Position numbers and translations under genes: made by a program. From Siphonodentalium dalli (taxonomy: Eukaryota; Mollusca; Scaphopoda; Gadilida; Siphonodentaliidae), in NCBI GenBank assembly GCA_032622095.1, contig CP136063.1, positions 282,775,426 through 282,839,425 of the forward strand: a stretch of DNA of 64,000 nucleotides, in the 5' to 3' direction. The notes below the pieces were generated by a model that was not told the DNA's origin, searched no databases, and saw nothing but the letters and a program-made list of their open reading frames with translations. Within the stretch, counting starts at the first letter, position 1; each line of letters begins with the position of its first letter. Positions 1-10,490 of this stretch are shown here, one piece after another.

Positions 1-290
1 TGGAAATGTTATTTTTGTCACATTTCCCATATCACAATCTGCCTCAATTACCATAGTATCCCCTTTTTGCACATATATTTTAGTAAAATGACGGTTTAAC
101 CCCTACCAATAACCCGTTTCTAAGGTAAAAACAGTCGCATAGCAACCGTTGCCATGGAAAGTATTTTCGTGATTGCCCCCATATCTGAAAATAATACGTG
201 GGACCTAATTTTCACATGTGCCAAGTTTTATGCTTTTATGACAATGTCCGCACTTGTTACACAAAAAACTATACATAAAAAAATCGCACG

Positions 291-695
291 GTGATTCCGT
301 CACGCCCGTTGTGTGATTCCGTCACGGCGAACAAACCGAGTTAACTAGTAATATACACACAAGTGTGTGACAATGCGGCTTTTTTTCTGCAAGTATAATG
401 TATCTACTTTGCTCATTGAGAACTTTTTCCAGGTCAGCTTGGCTGAATGAGCAGGGTTCTTCAATAGTACGGACCTACCCTCATATTGATGGCACTTTTT
501 TGGTGATTCCGTCACGGACACAATTTGACCCAGAGTGAGATGATACTTAAATACACATATAATTGTATATAACTAAACAACTTAGTTTAGTATGTACAAT
601 GTTTTTCATTTTAAGCGGTACCCTACTGGTCATAATTTTAGATTTTATAGGCCACAGAAAAGTGAAATTCCGTAAAATTTGGTGATTCCGTCACG
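291..695. repeat. Four dispersed copies of GTGATTCCGTCACG
   Basis: The 14-mer GTGATTCCGTCACG occurs exactly at 291-304, 313-326, 503-516 and 682-695, all in the same orientation. It is an imperfect palindrome (GTGA and TCAC around TTCCG). Spacing is irregular (22, 190 and 179 bp), so this is not a simple tandem array. It resembles the iterated subterminal motifs of some DNA transposons; the MULE termini in this window iterate a similar GTGATTTCGACCC. The element it belongs to probably runs off the left edge. No function is assigned. Confidence 0.7.
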
Positions 696-1837
696 CTGGA
701 ATTCATGTTGTCCACTTTCATGTCTCAGATTAATTAGGCCTACTACTCATCCATGTCGGACCATGTGTAGCCGTCGGAGACAACCCGTCTGCATTCACGT
801 GTCTGTTTATTTGCGCGCTGTGGAAAGCTACATTATCTTTCCGACGCCTGATCCATATTTTTAATTGATTTGCCAAGTTTCGCGCGCTTATATATATCTA
901 CTTTCGATTTCCCACGATAAATTTCGCCATGCAGTCAGAAACTGTTGATTTAATAACATGTAAATTTCTTTAATTGGAGTTCATAGAACACACTATGCTG
1001 GCAAGGCAATAGCATAATAATTATCGATCGATGCTAGCTAATATTAATAATAGTAGTGTTTTAAAGTGTAATGACATTATTATTTTTAGCCAATCGTGCA
1101 GCGCTGGGGCCAGTCGGCTCCTGTTACTTGTTAGCAGACGACGTTACCGTTTACGTGACTTGACGTGAATGATCAAGGTCATTTAATGTCAAAGATGAAC
1201 GACTATTCAGTCTCTTGGGTACCAAGTTGGCGTCAGTGAATCTGATATAATCGACAGACATTCAGTCGTCTTCTTCTATCCTTCCTTGGCAATAATGAAT
1301 ATTATATAACCTATACCGGAAAATAAGGCTTAATACGGTGAGTTAGTGAGTTACACAAATTGTGTTTCCAGTGTTCAGTAACGAACCAAAAATATATTGG
1401 GTACATTGTAAGTAGGTAACTTGTAAGGAATTAAATGTTTTGTTCGTCGGCCTATTAATTAATGTCAGCATATTTAAAGTCAATCAATGTCGTAATTTAT
1501 TAAAATTTAAATTTATATATATGCAAGATGTTGTTTACTAGTATGCATTTTATTCTTGAATTACGCTAGAATGTGGTTATATCTAACTAGCTAACTAGGT
1601 TATAATATCTTAATTCTCTAATATATCCAATAAAGAATTTGAATTTAATGAATAATTATAATTTTTTTTATAAATTATTGCTGGTCACTGATGGCATCAG
1701 TGATGCTATAAACACTAATTTAGACTTTTATAGAGCTATTAGTAGAACAGAGATGATTTTGCTGTGAATTATGACTGAAAACCATACTTAATATCCAGAC
1801 TTAAAAATCTTTTTTATTCATTGAACACGCTAGCCAT
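696..1837. other. Unassigned AT-rich DNA
   Basis: No reading frame, inverted repeat or known element is recognised here. Only short unconvincing open frames are present. The bases before the first motif at 291 are equally uninformative. Confidence 0.5.
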
Positions 1838-1845
1838 TCTATAAT

Positions 1846-2223
1846 GAGCCCCCCACCCCCCTTTTCGTACGCCGTATTCCATGCCCTGTTGTGAGGTACG
1901 CCGTATTCCGGCCCCTCTGTTAGGAGGTATTTGGTATTCCAAAAATACCGGTATTCGTACGCCGACCTTCCAAAAAATGTTCATAATAATAATATAAATG
2001 CGATTTTTGTCACAATAAATTCACGGTTTGACATACAGATCGTTGATCATCGTCAATTTAGATCATTTTAGACGTGGAAACTGCGGGATGACCGGCGTTC
2101 GTACGGCAATAGAAAATTTATCCGGAAAATTCCATATGATGATATGGCTGTTTACTGGTATTCCGTATTCCACCCTCTGTGTTTAGTGGTATTCCGTATT
2201 CCAGGGGGTGGGGGGTGGGGGCC
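1846..2223. mobile_element. MITE with 8-bp target duplication TCTATAAT
   Basis: The 378-bp element is bounded by the direct repeat TCTATAAT at 1838-1845 and 2224-2231. Its ends are inverted and G/C-rich: the left begins GAGCCCCCCACCCCCC and the right end ends in GGGGGGTGGGGGCC. Both halves iterate a CGTATTCC / GGTATTCC motif in opposite orientations. No coding capacity is visible. An 8-bp duplication fits hAT-type transposition but also P and some other superfamilies, so the family is left open. Confidence 0.8.
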
Positions 2224-2231
2224 TCTATAAT

Positions 2232-3133
2232 CCCTGCTGCAGGCAAGTAAAGTAAACGCTGCTGCTGGCACAAAATAACAATAAGAATTATTTTACTGAC
2301 ATCACGATTCACGACATACCAAATCTGTTTTAGAGTGGACTTCATAAAAACTTTGTAAGCTGTTTTGAACCGTGTTTCAGAAATTCAGTGACTGTTTCAG
2401 CTCTGACATGATCAAAATTAATTGTTTCTATTCCCTTGGTGGGCTGAGAATAGGGTTAGATTTCCTAACCTGGCCGTTCTGGCCAAAAAATTATTGTGTA
2501 TTCCAGCACTTCCGTTCCTAGTGAACGATATGTATCTTAGGCTGGGCTGGGCTGGTAATTTCTGATAGACGTTCTAAACTCTAGACTAAAACCAGACATT
2601 GCGGAATTTTTTAACCCAAATTTAACCTGTGACGGCCTTGATGGGCTGTGAGTGACTACAGACTAAGTGTTTTAGGCTGTTAAGACTGGGGCTCAGTCAA
2701 GACTCATGAGTGACTAACTGACTTAAAGTTTGTTTGTTTCATTCTTTCTATATACTTTTTTTCTTTTATGGTTACTAGTATGCTGCAGATTGCAGTATAA
2801 AGAGAATTATTTTCTGTTATTCATATTTATATCATAATAATCATTTCAGAAAAAACAAAACTTGGGGATTAGCCAACTTAGCAACATAACAAGCTGTTTA
2901 CCAACTTACATATGTAAACCTCTATAACTGGTTGTGCCAGTAATTGCTATATGTAAAGTGATTGCATACTAAAACCGAAACCGAGGTTTTGAAGTTTTTT
3001 TACAAAAAAACAAAAAAACAAAACCGAAGTGTAAATTCTACAACCTTCCAACACTAGAGAATTCAATGAGCATTAATTATTTCGTTAATTTCTTCAAAGT
3101 TAAAACCGTGCATCTTCAAGTTTTATGTAATGT
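2232..3133. other. Unassigned DNA
   Basis: No supported gene or repeat is seen. The stretch is AT-rich with short A and T runs, such as the A-rich tract near 3000-3020. Confidence 0.4.
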
Positions 3134-3740
3134 TGCAATTGGTAGTCACCAGTCGGGTCTGTTAAATGATATATATTATATATATAAAAAAACCATTTCT
3201 AAAATAATAATTGCATAATATTATATGATTGTCTGTTATTTTTTGATAGGTTACCTGTCAACCAGTAACGGGATTCATTCTCAGTTAAATTATGCACCAC
3301 CTAGTGCCACTGCTTAGACTGCTAGTCAATGAGCACAGACAACCTTTGAACCCTGTTTCAACACTCATAGTCTGAGTCTACAATTACATGAGAGAACCGT
3401 TGTACTGAGCAAGCTGCCATTCTGAAATCCCTAAAGTCAGATATTCTTCAATATAAATGATGAAGTGAACTACTCTGTGGTAAGTGAGTTTTCATCTTAT
3501 TTATTTTAATTTAAAACAGACTTAACCAGAAAGAAGCAGGGTGTTGAAAAGCAATGGCCGATGCAGCACACTTTGAATGAGCACATGTTGAAAACTGTAG
3601 ATTTTCTAGTAACATGTATGGTGCTATTAAATTATGTATGGTGCTATTTACATTTTTTTGCATGGAAAGATTAGGCCATAATCAGTCACAATTAAAAATA
3701 CCTTATGTTTGGAATTGTTTGTTGTCACCTTACTCACATC
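3134..3740. repeat. Duplicated segment, copy 1 (partner 14010-14530)
   Basis: About 550-600 bp here is closely similar, in direct orientation, to 14010-14530. Shared landmarks include GAGAACCGTTGTACTGA, GATGAAGTGAACTACTCTG and GGTAAGTGAGTTTTCATC. The last looks like a splice donor in both copies. Both copies end just before a hairpin-headed repeat (3745 and 14535), so the two may have moved or duplicated together. No open frame is convincing. Confidence 0.75.
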
Positions 3741-3744
3741 TTTT

Positions 3745-3960
3745 AGCTCAACTTGACAAAGTCAAGTTTGAGCTATAGACATGGTTGTGAATTGTTGTCC
3801 CTGCGTCGGGCAGTCTGTCAGTCTGTCCATCAACAATTTCTTTTAGCACACCCTACAGATCACATCTATCATCCGATCATCACTAAACTTCCTATGGATT
3901 TTCTGGGTGACCTCTGGATGGGGCCTCCTATTGTGACCAAAATTCATTAGGCCAAAACAA
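3745..3960. repeat. Hairpin-headed dispersed repeat (short copy)
   Basis: The head at 3745-3774 folds into a near-perfect hairpin (AGCTCAACTTGAC, loop, GTCAAGTTTGAGCT). It is followed by a GTCTGTCAGTCTGTCC-type run and then CAACAATTTCTTTTAGCACA. The same order of parts recurs at 23896, 35967 and 50460 with different stem sequences. The repeat is probably non-coding and non-autonomous. The right boundary is not defined; sequence to about 4779 shows nothing else recognisable. Confidence 0.6.
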
Positions 3961-4779
3961 AAATATAGGTGTGTTTGGGGTCAACTACCACTAAAAAATT
4001 AGGGTAGGTAGGCAGAGGTAGGTAGGTTTTTGTTTTTTTGTTTGTTAAGAAACTTTTAGTATTTGGAAATTTCCGGGGTTTTCCCTCTATTAAGGTGCAG
4101 TAAAATGGTTTATGAGCATAAAGTGGACACCAAAGTACTTATTATCTCTATAGTTAATTTGTAAACATACCTTTCTATCTGAAAGATACCTTTTTGGGCA
4201 GATTTGGTTGCAAATCAAGCAATGTTGCCTTTATGTAATGGTAAATGGAACCTTTCCCATTCATATGGATGGAATATATGGATCATATTAATAGTACACA
4301 AATATAAATTGTAACAAACTTCATTATTCTATATAAATACTTAGTGAATACAACAACGAACAATGCCATGATGTAGTCAAGGCATGACAAATTCATGCCA
4401 TTTAAAGAGACTGAAGACTTTATATCTGTAGCTAGGCCATACGTAAACTGTAAAGTCATATAATATCTATGTAAATATTTGAGTTACCAGGTACCATTCA
4501 GAACCATACATGCACAATTTCTCCTATTTTTTTATGAAATACAGTACTTCATCCCTCAAAATATTAATACCCATATCAATGTGGAGAGCATGAGTTCTGT
4601 CAGATTCTGACAATGTCATACATGTTAGATATTTAAAAAGTGTTCACCACACTTAAACCTGTAAAATGAAGTGGGACATTTTACAAAAATAATGAAGACA
4701 TCGGTGCTTTATCTGTGAGGTAAGCTGAGGTAAGTGTGTATTTGTCCCATTTAGAAAGTTATAGCCATATATATATTAT
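3961..4779. other. Unassigned DNA
   Basis: No gene or element is recognised between the hairpin-headed repeat and the small MITE at 4780. Confidence 0.4.
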
Positions 4780-4902
4780 CAGCCCTCATAATTGGCTACG
4801 GCAATCAGCAATGCCGAAGCCATTTGCTGAAGCAAACTGGGCCACGATAAAGGGTTGCCGTAGCAGATTGCCGAAGCCAAACAATCTGAATTAAAAGGGC
4901 TG
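4780..4902. mobile_element. Small MITE with CAGCCCT termini
   Basis: This 123-bp stretch begins CAGCCCT and ends AGGGCTG. Subterminal inverted repeats (TTGGCTACGGCAATC near the left, GATTGCCGAAGCCAA near the right) make most of it foldable. The direct repeat TATTAT abuts both ends (4774-4779 and 4903-4908). There is no coding capacity. Family is uncertain; CAG...CTG ends would suit a hAT-like element with an eroded 8-bp duplication. Confidence 0.55.
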
Positions 4903-5132
4903 TATTATAAAGCTGTATGAACAAATAAATATATTCGAGATATATGGAAGGATTCGTGTATATATTGAGTAAGTATTAAACTATGTATGGTTTGAGAAGA
5001 TGCCACTCTTAACTACTTCCACATTTTGCTTTTTCTCCGTAGTTTACACAGTTGTCCCAGCACTGTCAGAACAACAAAGAAAAAAAATAAAGAAATTACA
5101 TGTGTTTGGCTCTAACTAGTACAAGGGAATTA

Positions 5133-5320
5133 TTAAATATTCAAATTTGCTTTGAAGTCTCTTTTATATTGAAACAGTCTATTTTCCATAAGGTCTCTGA
5201 GCTTACACTCGTCGCAGATTGGGAGAACAGTTTGGAACCTTTTTTTAAGGTCAATGTCTATCAGTGATTCAGAGATTCCACAGTGGGCACACACATTCTT
5301 ACGTCCAACATCACTGGCAT
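5133..5320 (-). pseudogene. Fragment of an unidentified gene with a CxxC...CxxC zinc-binding-like end
   Basis: On the minus strand the frame from about 5310 to the stop at 5133 reads a coding-looking C-terminus. It has two CxxC pairs (VCAHCG and ICDEC) about 27 residues apart, with the intervening FQTVLP, a pattern that could bind one zinc. The N-terminal side is cut off at 5321 by a hAT-type terminus, so this is a remnant of a longer protein or exon. I have a vague memory of similar tails in uncharacterised invertebrate proteins but cannot name a family. The in-frame extension past 5321 is transposon sequence and should not be counted as part of this gene. Confidence 0.35.
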
Positions 5321-5447
5321 TAGGGTTGGCGGTAATTGACGTTTTTAAAAACCGCGATTTTTCCAAAATAACACCGCGATATACGGTTTTATTGAATATT
5401 ATTTTACTATTGAAAAATACCACGTAAAATTTTAAACGAGAGATATA
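5321..5447. mobile_element. Solo hAT-like terminus (TAGGGTTGG), copy 1
   Basis: The sequence starts TAGGGTTGGCGGTAATTGAC and is followed by ACCGCG-containing subterminal sequence. It is nearly identical for about 120-130 bp to 10243-10376, and resembles the hAT-type start at 44259. No matching right terminus was found, so it is either a truncated copy or one end of an element whose other end has decayed. Confidence 0.55.
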
Positions 5448-5875
5448 ACCCCACGACTAATGTATTGACAAATTATCTATAATATACTGCGAGGTCCATG
5501 AGTCATTAAATTGATTACTGTTTCTACTTGTAGTATTTGTCAACATTGGTCAGAATAGAAGAAGAAGAGGAAGAAGATATGATCCAGATAATTATTTAAT
5601 GCGGGTATTATTCTCTATTTCCGAAGGTTTTTATTACCGAAATGTTCTCTATTCCGATGGATTTCTATTCTGGGTGTGTTTATTCAGAAATGTCCCCCCC
5701 CCCCCCCCCCCCCACAAAACCACACATGGAATGAGAAATGTTATTATACTTATATTCCTGTAGTACATTAATGAACCCTATTCAAATTTCCAAATTGTTT
5801 CAGATGTTGGTTTTTATTATCACTGGTGCAGGGGCATTGCGGGAATACAATTATTCGTACGGCATACATATACTG
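5448..5875. repeat. Paralogous segment, left part (inverted copies at 37764-38105 and 38655-38950)
   Basis: This segment matches the minus strand of 37764-38105 and 38655-38950. Shared marks are the AGAAGAAGAAGAGGAAGAAG run, the poly-C tract at 5695-5713 and the stretch next to the hAT-1 insertion point. Its continuation resumes at 8610 after hAT-1. It is non-coding as far as can be seen. Confidence 0.8.
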
Positions 5876-8609
5876 TAGTGATTTGCGATTTTTAAAATAA
5901 TGTTCGATTTTCGATTTCGATTTTTCATGGTGAAAATCTCGATTTCGATTTCGATTTTCGATTTTCAACTAATAAATGTCATATGACATGTACATTGCTT
6001 GACTGCATGAATGACATCACTCCAATATGAAGGAAATAGTGAATGGATATGAAAAAGAAATCCTAAATGCATTTAGCATATTTTATTTTCTGAAAACTCG
6101 AAAACACATAACTATAATTAGTAAAAATAACAAAAAAGAACAAATGAACAGACTTCTCGTCAGGGAGAAGGAAAAACACAATAAATATAAATAAACATTC
6201 TGATATCAGTGATATCTTGTCAAAGGAATTTCTATTACTAGGTCCATAAGGTAGGTATTAGGTATAGGAATTTAGGAAGCACCATCATTATTCAATATTC
6301 ACGAATGGACTATGGCTTGACCAGGCTGACTAGCCTGATTTTACTAACTGAATGAAACTTTACTTCATACACAGTATAACATACATGATGTGCATACATG
6401 TATCAGTCACAGTTAAATTTAATAACAAACAAAGTTGTTAACAAACAAAAGTTGCCAAACTAACAATCTGAACTTTTGTCAGTTATTATTCACCATCTCT
6501 TAATTTCTTAAATTATGGTTAAGAGAAATGAGGTATTCTGCATGGAGTGGTTTGAGTCTACAACGGCGATCACTCAAAATGTACCCTCCTTTGCTGAATA
6601 TTCTCTCACTTGGGACAGAAGTAGCTGAAATGAACAGAACAGATTTTGCCAATTTAGCCAGGTTTGGGTACATGTTTTTGTGTTCTCGCCACCACTGAAA
6701 TGGACAGTCTGTCGGTTGAATTGGATTTTCATTTAGGTAAATTTCTGTTTCATGTCTAACAACTTCATCTTTATTTTCAACTCTCTTGGTTGTCGTCTCC
6801 TGGACTTTCTTGTTGAAAGAAGCCCAAAAGTCATGTTTACGAATACTTTCTTTAGTTCCAGAACTTTCTTTACTTCCAATCTCAGTGTCACATGAAGTAA
6901 TTTTATTAGGTTCAATTTTTTCAGTCTCATCATCAACTGTTGCGGTTTCTATTGTCTCATTCGAAGATGAAAGTCCATCTCCTCTTTCTTCATATGACAA
7001 AACATCATCCAATAGCATCATTTTGGAACTGGTCTTCAATTCGTCAGAAAAAGCATGTAATTTAAACCTTGGGTCCAGAATTGTGGCCAGAGAAAACAGT
7101 TTGTTTGTTTCATAATTCACCCATCTTGATTTTATACACTGTATGGCTGTTTCAGCAAAATCGCCCACTTCAGAATTTCGGAGATTTTCTATCAAGGTGT
7201 TTAAAACAGGAATTATCATTGAAATTGTTGGATATGTTGACGATGAGAGCATTGTCGTGGCGTTTTCAATGGGACGAAGCAATTCAACATATTCCGCAGC
7301 AGTTTTCCATTCAAAAGAATTCAAGTTATGAACTGCTGGTAGTGATGCAATTACAGCTGACAATGGCTCCTTTTCCGCAACTAATCGTTCCATCATGAAA
7401 AAGGTAGAGTTCCATCTCGTTTCACACTCATTTTTGAGTTTATGTTCAGGACGTCCCATTGTTCTCTGCAACTCCTTCAATTTATAGGTGGATTGTGTAC
7501 TGTGGTTGAAATGAGAGACTATGTTTTTACATTTGGCAATAACTTTCTGAGTACCCGGATACTTCTTGAGACTGTCTTTGACAACAAGCTGCAGTGTATG
7601 CGCAAAACAGTTCAGCATAGAATAATTGGATGGTAACAGCTTTCCTGCAGCAACCATATTGGAGGCGTTATCAGAAACTATATAAATTTTCTTCATCCTG
7701 TCTGGTTTTGGCATCCATTTTTGAACTGTGTCAATAATACTTTGAGAAATATTTTTACCGGTATGAGATTCCGGGGAATGTGAACAGCTGAGACAATAAT
7801 CTTTCAATTGAAAGTCAGATGTAAGAAAATTACAAGTAACAGCCATGTACGCATCATTGGCCCTGGATGTCCAATGATCTGTTGTCATTGAAACAGACTC
7901 AATTCCTTGCAAAGAATCAATAATTTTAACTCTCATCTCTTCGTACATACTCGGAATCAGAACAGAGCGCAAATTCCTGGAAGAAGGTATTTGGAATGAT
8001 GGCTGGAGAAAATTCAACACTTTTTTGAACCCTCTGTCATTAACCACTGAGAATGGCTGAAAATCTGTTGCAATCATTTCTGCGATGAGTTCATTCCCTT
8101 TGATCTGCTTTGAATCAGTTTTCTTCCATTTGTCAACATGTCTGAAATCCCAATCACTGATTTTCTGTTGCTTTGAAATTGACACATCTGATTCTGAATT
8201 AGCCGATGCTATCGTAGTGCACTTGCGTTTTGAGGAAGCAGTATTTGTATTTTCGCTGAATTCAATTTCGGCTTTTATTTCTAAATACTGACGCTTGTGT
8301 TTCCGATCTAAATGTGCACGTAAGTTCGTAGTATTACCAGACGGAGCTATTATCTCTTTCTTGCACAAATTGCATTTACATCGTCGATCGTCAAGGCGAG
8401 CATAATACGAAGACCACGCGGACTTGCTTTTACTGGGCGGCGCCATTTTTGTTTTGACACGGAAGATAACTCGGGAACTTCCGGAGAGTATAAACACCGG
8501 CCGTATAAAAACCGCGATTTTCCGGTCTACTCAAATTTTACGATTTTATTTTTCGATGTTTGTTTAAAAATCGAATCGAACGATATAACCGAAAAATCGC
8601 AAATCACTA
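5876..8609 (-). mobile_element. hAT-1, complete autonomous-looking hAT transposon
   Basis: The 2734-bp element has a perfect 18-bp terminal inverted repeat, TAGTGATTTGCGATTTTT at 5876-5893 and its complement at 8592-8609. It is flanked by an exact 8-bp target duplication ATATACTG (5868-5875 and 8610-8617). Subterminal DNA at both ends is rich in GATTTTCG-like motifs, possible transposase binding sites. The uninterrupted target, with one ATATACTG copy in inverse orientation, is at 37764-37771 in a paralogous repeat. The single transposase gene is intact. Exact ends, perfect inverted repeats and an open gene suggest recent activity. Confidence 0.95.
6500..8446 (-). CDS. hAT transposase, ZBED-type, intact
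   Basis: A 648-residue hAT transposase, the DDE enzyme that would cut and paste hAT-1 in the nucleus. I chose the ATG at 8446 because the protein then begins MAPPSKSK right before the BED finger; an upstream in-frame ATG at 8497 would add 17 residues unlike the family. A BED zinc finger lies at about residues 10-55, with C25, C28, H45 and H50. The RNase H-like catalytic residues appear as D190 (in TTDHWTS), D259 (in VSDNASN) and E614 (in VPSERIFS). The C-terminal hAT dimerisation region spans about 580-648 (from FQWWREHK to the end). Length is normal for the family. There is no stop or frameshift and no intron is needed. A domesticated host gene is unlikely because the terminal repeats and target duplication are intact. 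Confidence 0.93.
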   Translation of the reverse strand: MAPPSKSKSAWSSYYARLDDRRCKCNLCKKEIIAPSGNTTNLRAHLDRKHKRQYLEIKAEIEFSENTNTASSKRKCTTIASANSESDVSISKQQKISDWDFRHVDKWKKTDSKQIKGNELIAEMIATDFQPFSVVNDRGFKKVLNFLQPSFQIPSSRNLRSVLIPSMYEEMRVKIIDSLQGIESVSMTTDHWTSRANDAYMAVTCNFLTSDFQLKDYCLSCSHSPESHTGKNISQSIIDTVQKWMPKPDRMKKIYIVSDNASNMVAAGKLLPSNYSMLNCFAHTLQLVVKDSLKKYPGTQKVIAKCKNIVSHFNHSTQSTYKLKELQRTMGRPEHKLKNECETRWNSTFFMMERLVAEKEPLSAVIASLPAVHNLNSFEWKTAAEYVELLRPIENATTMLSSSTYPTISMIIPVLNTLIENLRNSEVGDFAETAIQCIKSRWVNYETNKLFSLATILDPRFKLHAFSDELKTSSKMMLLDDVLSYEERGDGLSSSNETIETATVDDETEKIEPNKITSCDTEIGSKESSGTKESIRKHDFWASFNKKVQETTTKRVENKDEVVRHETEIYLNENPIQPTDCPFQWWREHKNMYPNLAKLAKSVLFISATSVPSERIFSKGGYILSDRRCRLKPLHAEYLISLNHNLRN

Positions 8610-8780
8610 ATATACTGTGAAGCATTATCCGAGCTGTAAACCAATGAGTGGGCGTGAAAACAAGAGGGAAGTTTCCCTTCTTGTAGGAGGGGGTTCGGGG
8701 AAGGACCTACCCTGGGGACATTTTTTTTAATATTGCATTCAAAATGACGTGTCTTACTTGGTTTACTGATATCTAATACA
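8610..8780. repeat. Paralogous segment, right part
   Basis: This continues the segment interrupted by hAT-1 and matches the minus strand of about 37603-37771. The pair has the same CCCCGAACCCCC stretch and the same junction to a truncated non-autonomous hAT. Confidence 0.8.
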
Positions 8781-9096
8781 GTGTTCATACACCTAGCTGA
8801 AAGTAAAATTCCATAACTTTTCCATACTTTTTCAAGACTTTCAGACAAATTTTCCAAGACTTTTCAGTGAAAAAATTCCATAACTTTTCCATACCTCGTA
8901 CCTAGCTAAACAATGAGGAAGACCAACACACTCACTAAGTTATGGAGGCAGCTTTTGGTTTTTCCTTTTGATCTGGTGTCGTTTTAGGTTTGAGAAAATC
9001 TGTCATCTTCGTGCCTTTTTTTTCATGTTTGTTATGCCATCCATGTGAGTTTTTGATTTAGCGTGGCTGATGAGTGCCGCTTCGCCCATTTGGCAA
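8781..9096 (-). mobile_element. Truncated non-autonomous hAT with BED-exon remnant (third copy of the 36739 family)
   Basis: In inverse orientation this matches the right part of the element at 36739-37602. It includes the terminal GTGTTCATAC, the repeated TTCCATAACTTTTCCATAC motif, and sequence encoding the tail of a BED-like finger. It is cut off at about 9096, where an unrelated repeat (9105-9205) begins. Confidence 0.7.
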
Positions 9097-9104
9097 TATA
9101 TTAT

Positions 9105-9205
9105 ATAAGGGATGTAAAATTGTACACACTATCACCAGGCAGTAAATGATAAACTATTCTCAGAATGGCATGTGCCCATTCTATAAAGTTCCTGCCTTCT
9201 GGAAT
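9105..9205. repeat. Dispersed repeat, copy 1 (partner 10393-10490)
   Basis: About 98 bp starting GGGATGTAAAATTGTACAC recur almost exactly at 10393-10490 in the same orientation. The function is unknown and neither copy is coding. Confidence 0.8.
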
Positions 9206-10242
9206 ACGCAACAACATTGAGTGAATTACAGGCTCAAGTTATCCTGATTACTCCATTGTTTACATATCAGCACGCGATGCACATTCCCGTTACGTCATAG
9301 CTAAGCACGTGCTCATAGGTTGATAGAGGACCTAGTAGAATTGGGCTAAGATGGTAGATTCTGGGTTGTCTGCAGTTTATCATACACTATGAATTACGGA
9401 ACATTTTTAATTAACTTTTGAACACGGGAAAGATAATCATAATTAATCATTGAACAATGTGTCAACTCTAGAAGGATTGAGACATGTTCCTTTCCTGCGT
9501 CAAGTTTTAAGATATAATTGTTACCGCCGAGTCATGAGTCAGAAAGTTTGGACGAAGTATCGCTCGTGACTTTACACCGCTACCAGGTTGGATTTGGAAG
9601 AAGATACTCCATCACTCTACTTTAGCCCAAAATACAACCTTTGCGTCATTGGTTACAATAAAAGACAATGGAGACTTTTTTTGTATGTTTATTTTTCAAT
9701 TGAATCGACTTGTTAGTTGATAGTGTTGTCAATAATCGACCTCTCTGATCAATTATATATCGGGATGTGTCCATTTCATCTCACATATGTGTTGTTATAA
9801 TATCGTAAGCGTCATTGAGTTGCAAACGAAACTGAAATGAGGAAGCATGTCGTTGTAAAAATGAGAATGCGAACGAAAAGAAATGTTATACCACGTGGGA
9901 AATGGTCCAGTAGGTCGTTGACTTTTGTCACCTTTATTGTCAACTGTCTTAGAATAAGTGTGCACTTTATTTGAATTGATGGTGTGTGCTTGACGAAACA
10001 TTTCGTTCTGTGCGGAAATAAAGTCGGTAGTTAGAACTGCAATTTCTGAAACTTCATTCTCCCGGCTAATCGGTCAATAAAATTGAACTTTTATCTACAA
10101 CGTTCAACGAAATATTACGAATTTGAGCCAGCCAATTGCCGTGTATACATGTACGTGCACTTATCAGTGTCTTGTTGATCGCGGCAGTTAGCAGTTAGTT
10201 TTGCGCGTAACGGTATCTCTAACCCACAAACTGAGCGGGAAC
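9206..10242. other. Unassigned DNA
   Basis: No element or convincing gene is recognised. Short open frames here lack any protein-like character. Confidence 0.4.
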
Positions 10243-10376
10243 TAGGGTTGGACGGTGTTGACGTTTTTAAAAACCGCGATTTTTCCAAAATAACACCGCG
10301 ATTTACGGTTTTATTGAATATTATTTTACTATTGAAAAATACCACGTAAAATCAAATTTTAAACGAGAGATATAAC
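10243..10376. mobile_element. Solo hAT-like terminus (TAGGGTTGG), copy 2
   Basis: The sequence begins TAGGGTTGGACGGTGTTGAC and closely matches 5321-5447 over its whole length, diverging at about 10376. No partner terminus or target duplication was found. Confidence 0.55.
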
Positions 10377-10392
10377 ACTCCGTGTTTTCGTT

Positions 10393-10490
10393 ATGAGGGA
10401 TGTAAAATTGTACACACTATCACCAGGCAGTAAATGATAAACTATTCTCAGAATGGCATGTGCCCATTCTATAAGTTCCTGCCTCAGTGC
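10393..10490. repeat. Dispersed repeat, copy 2 (partner 9105-9205)
   Basis: This is a near-identical direct copy of 9105-9205, with one A missing in the run before GTTCCTGCC. Confidence 0.8.

Noticed and set aside
6786-7398. Plus-strand open frames inside hAT-1
   Set aside because: They are antisense shadows of the transposase and show no domain.
8564-8857. 97-codon minus-strand frame also seen at 37524-37871
   Set aside because: Its recurrence comes from the non-coding paralogous repeat and truncated MITE; the frame runs into the hAT-1 end and looks like translated repeat DNA.
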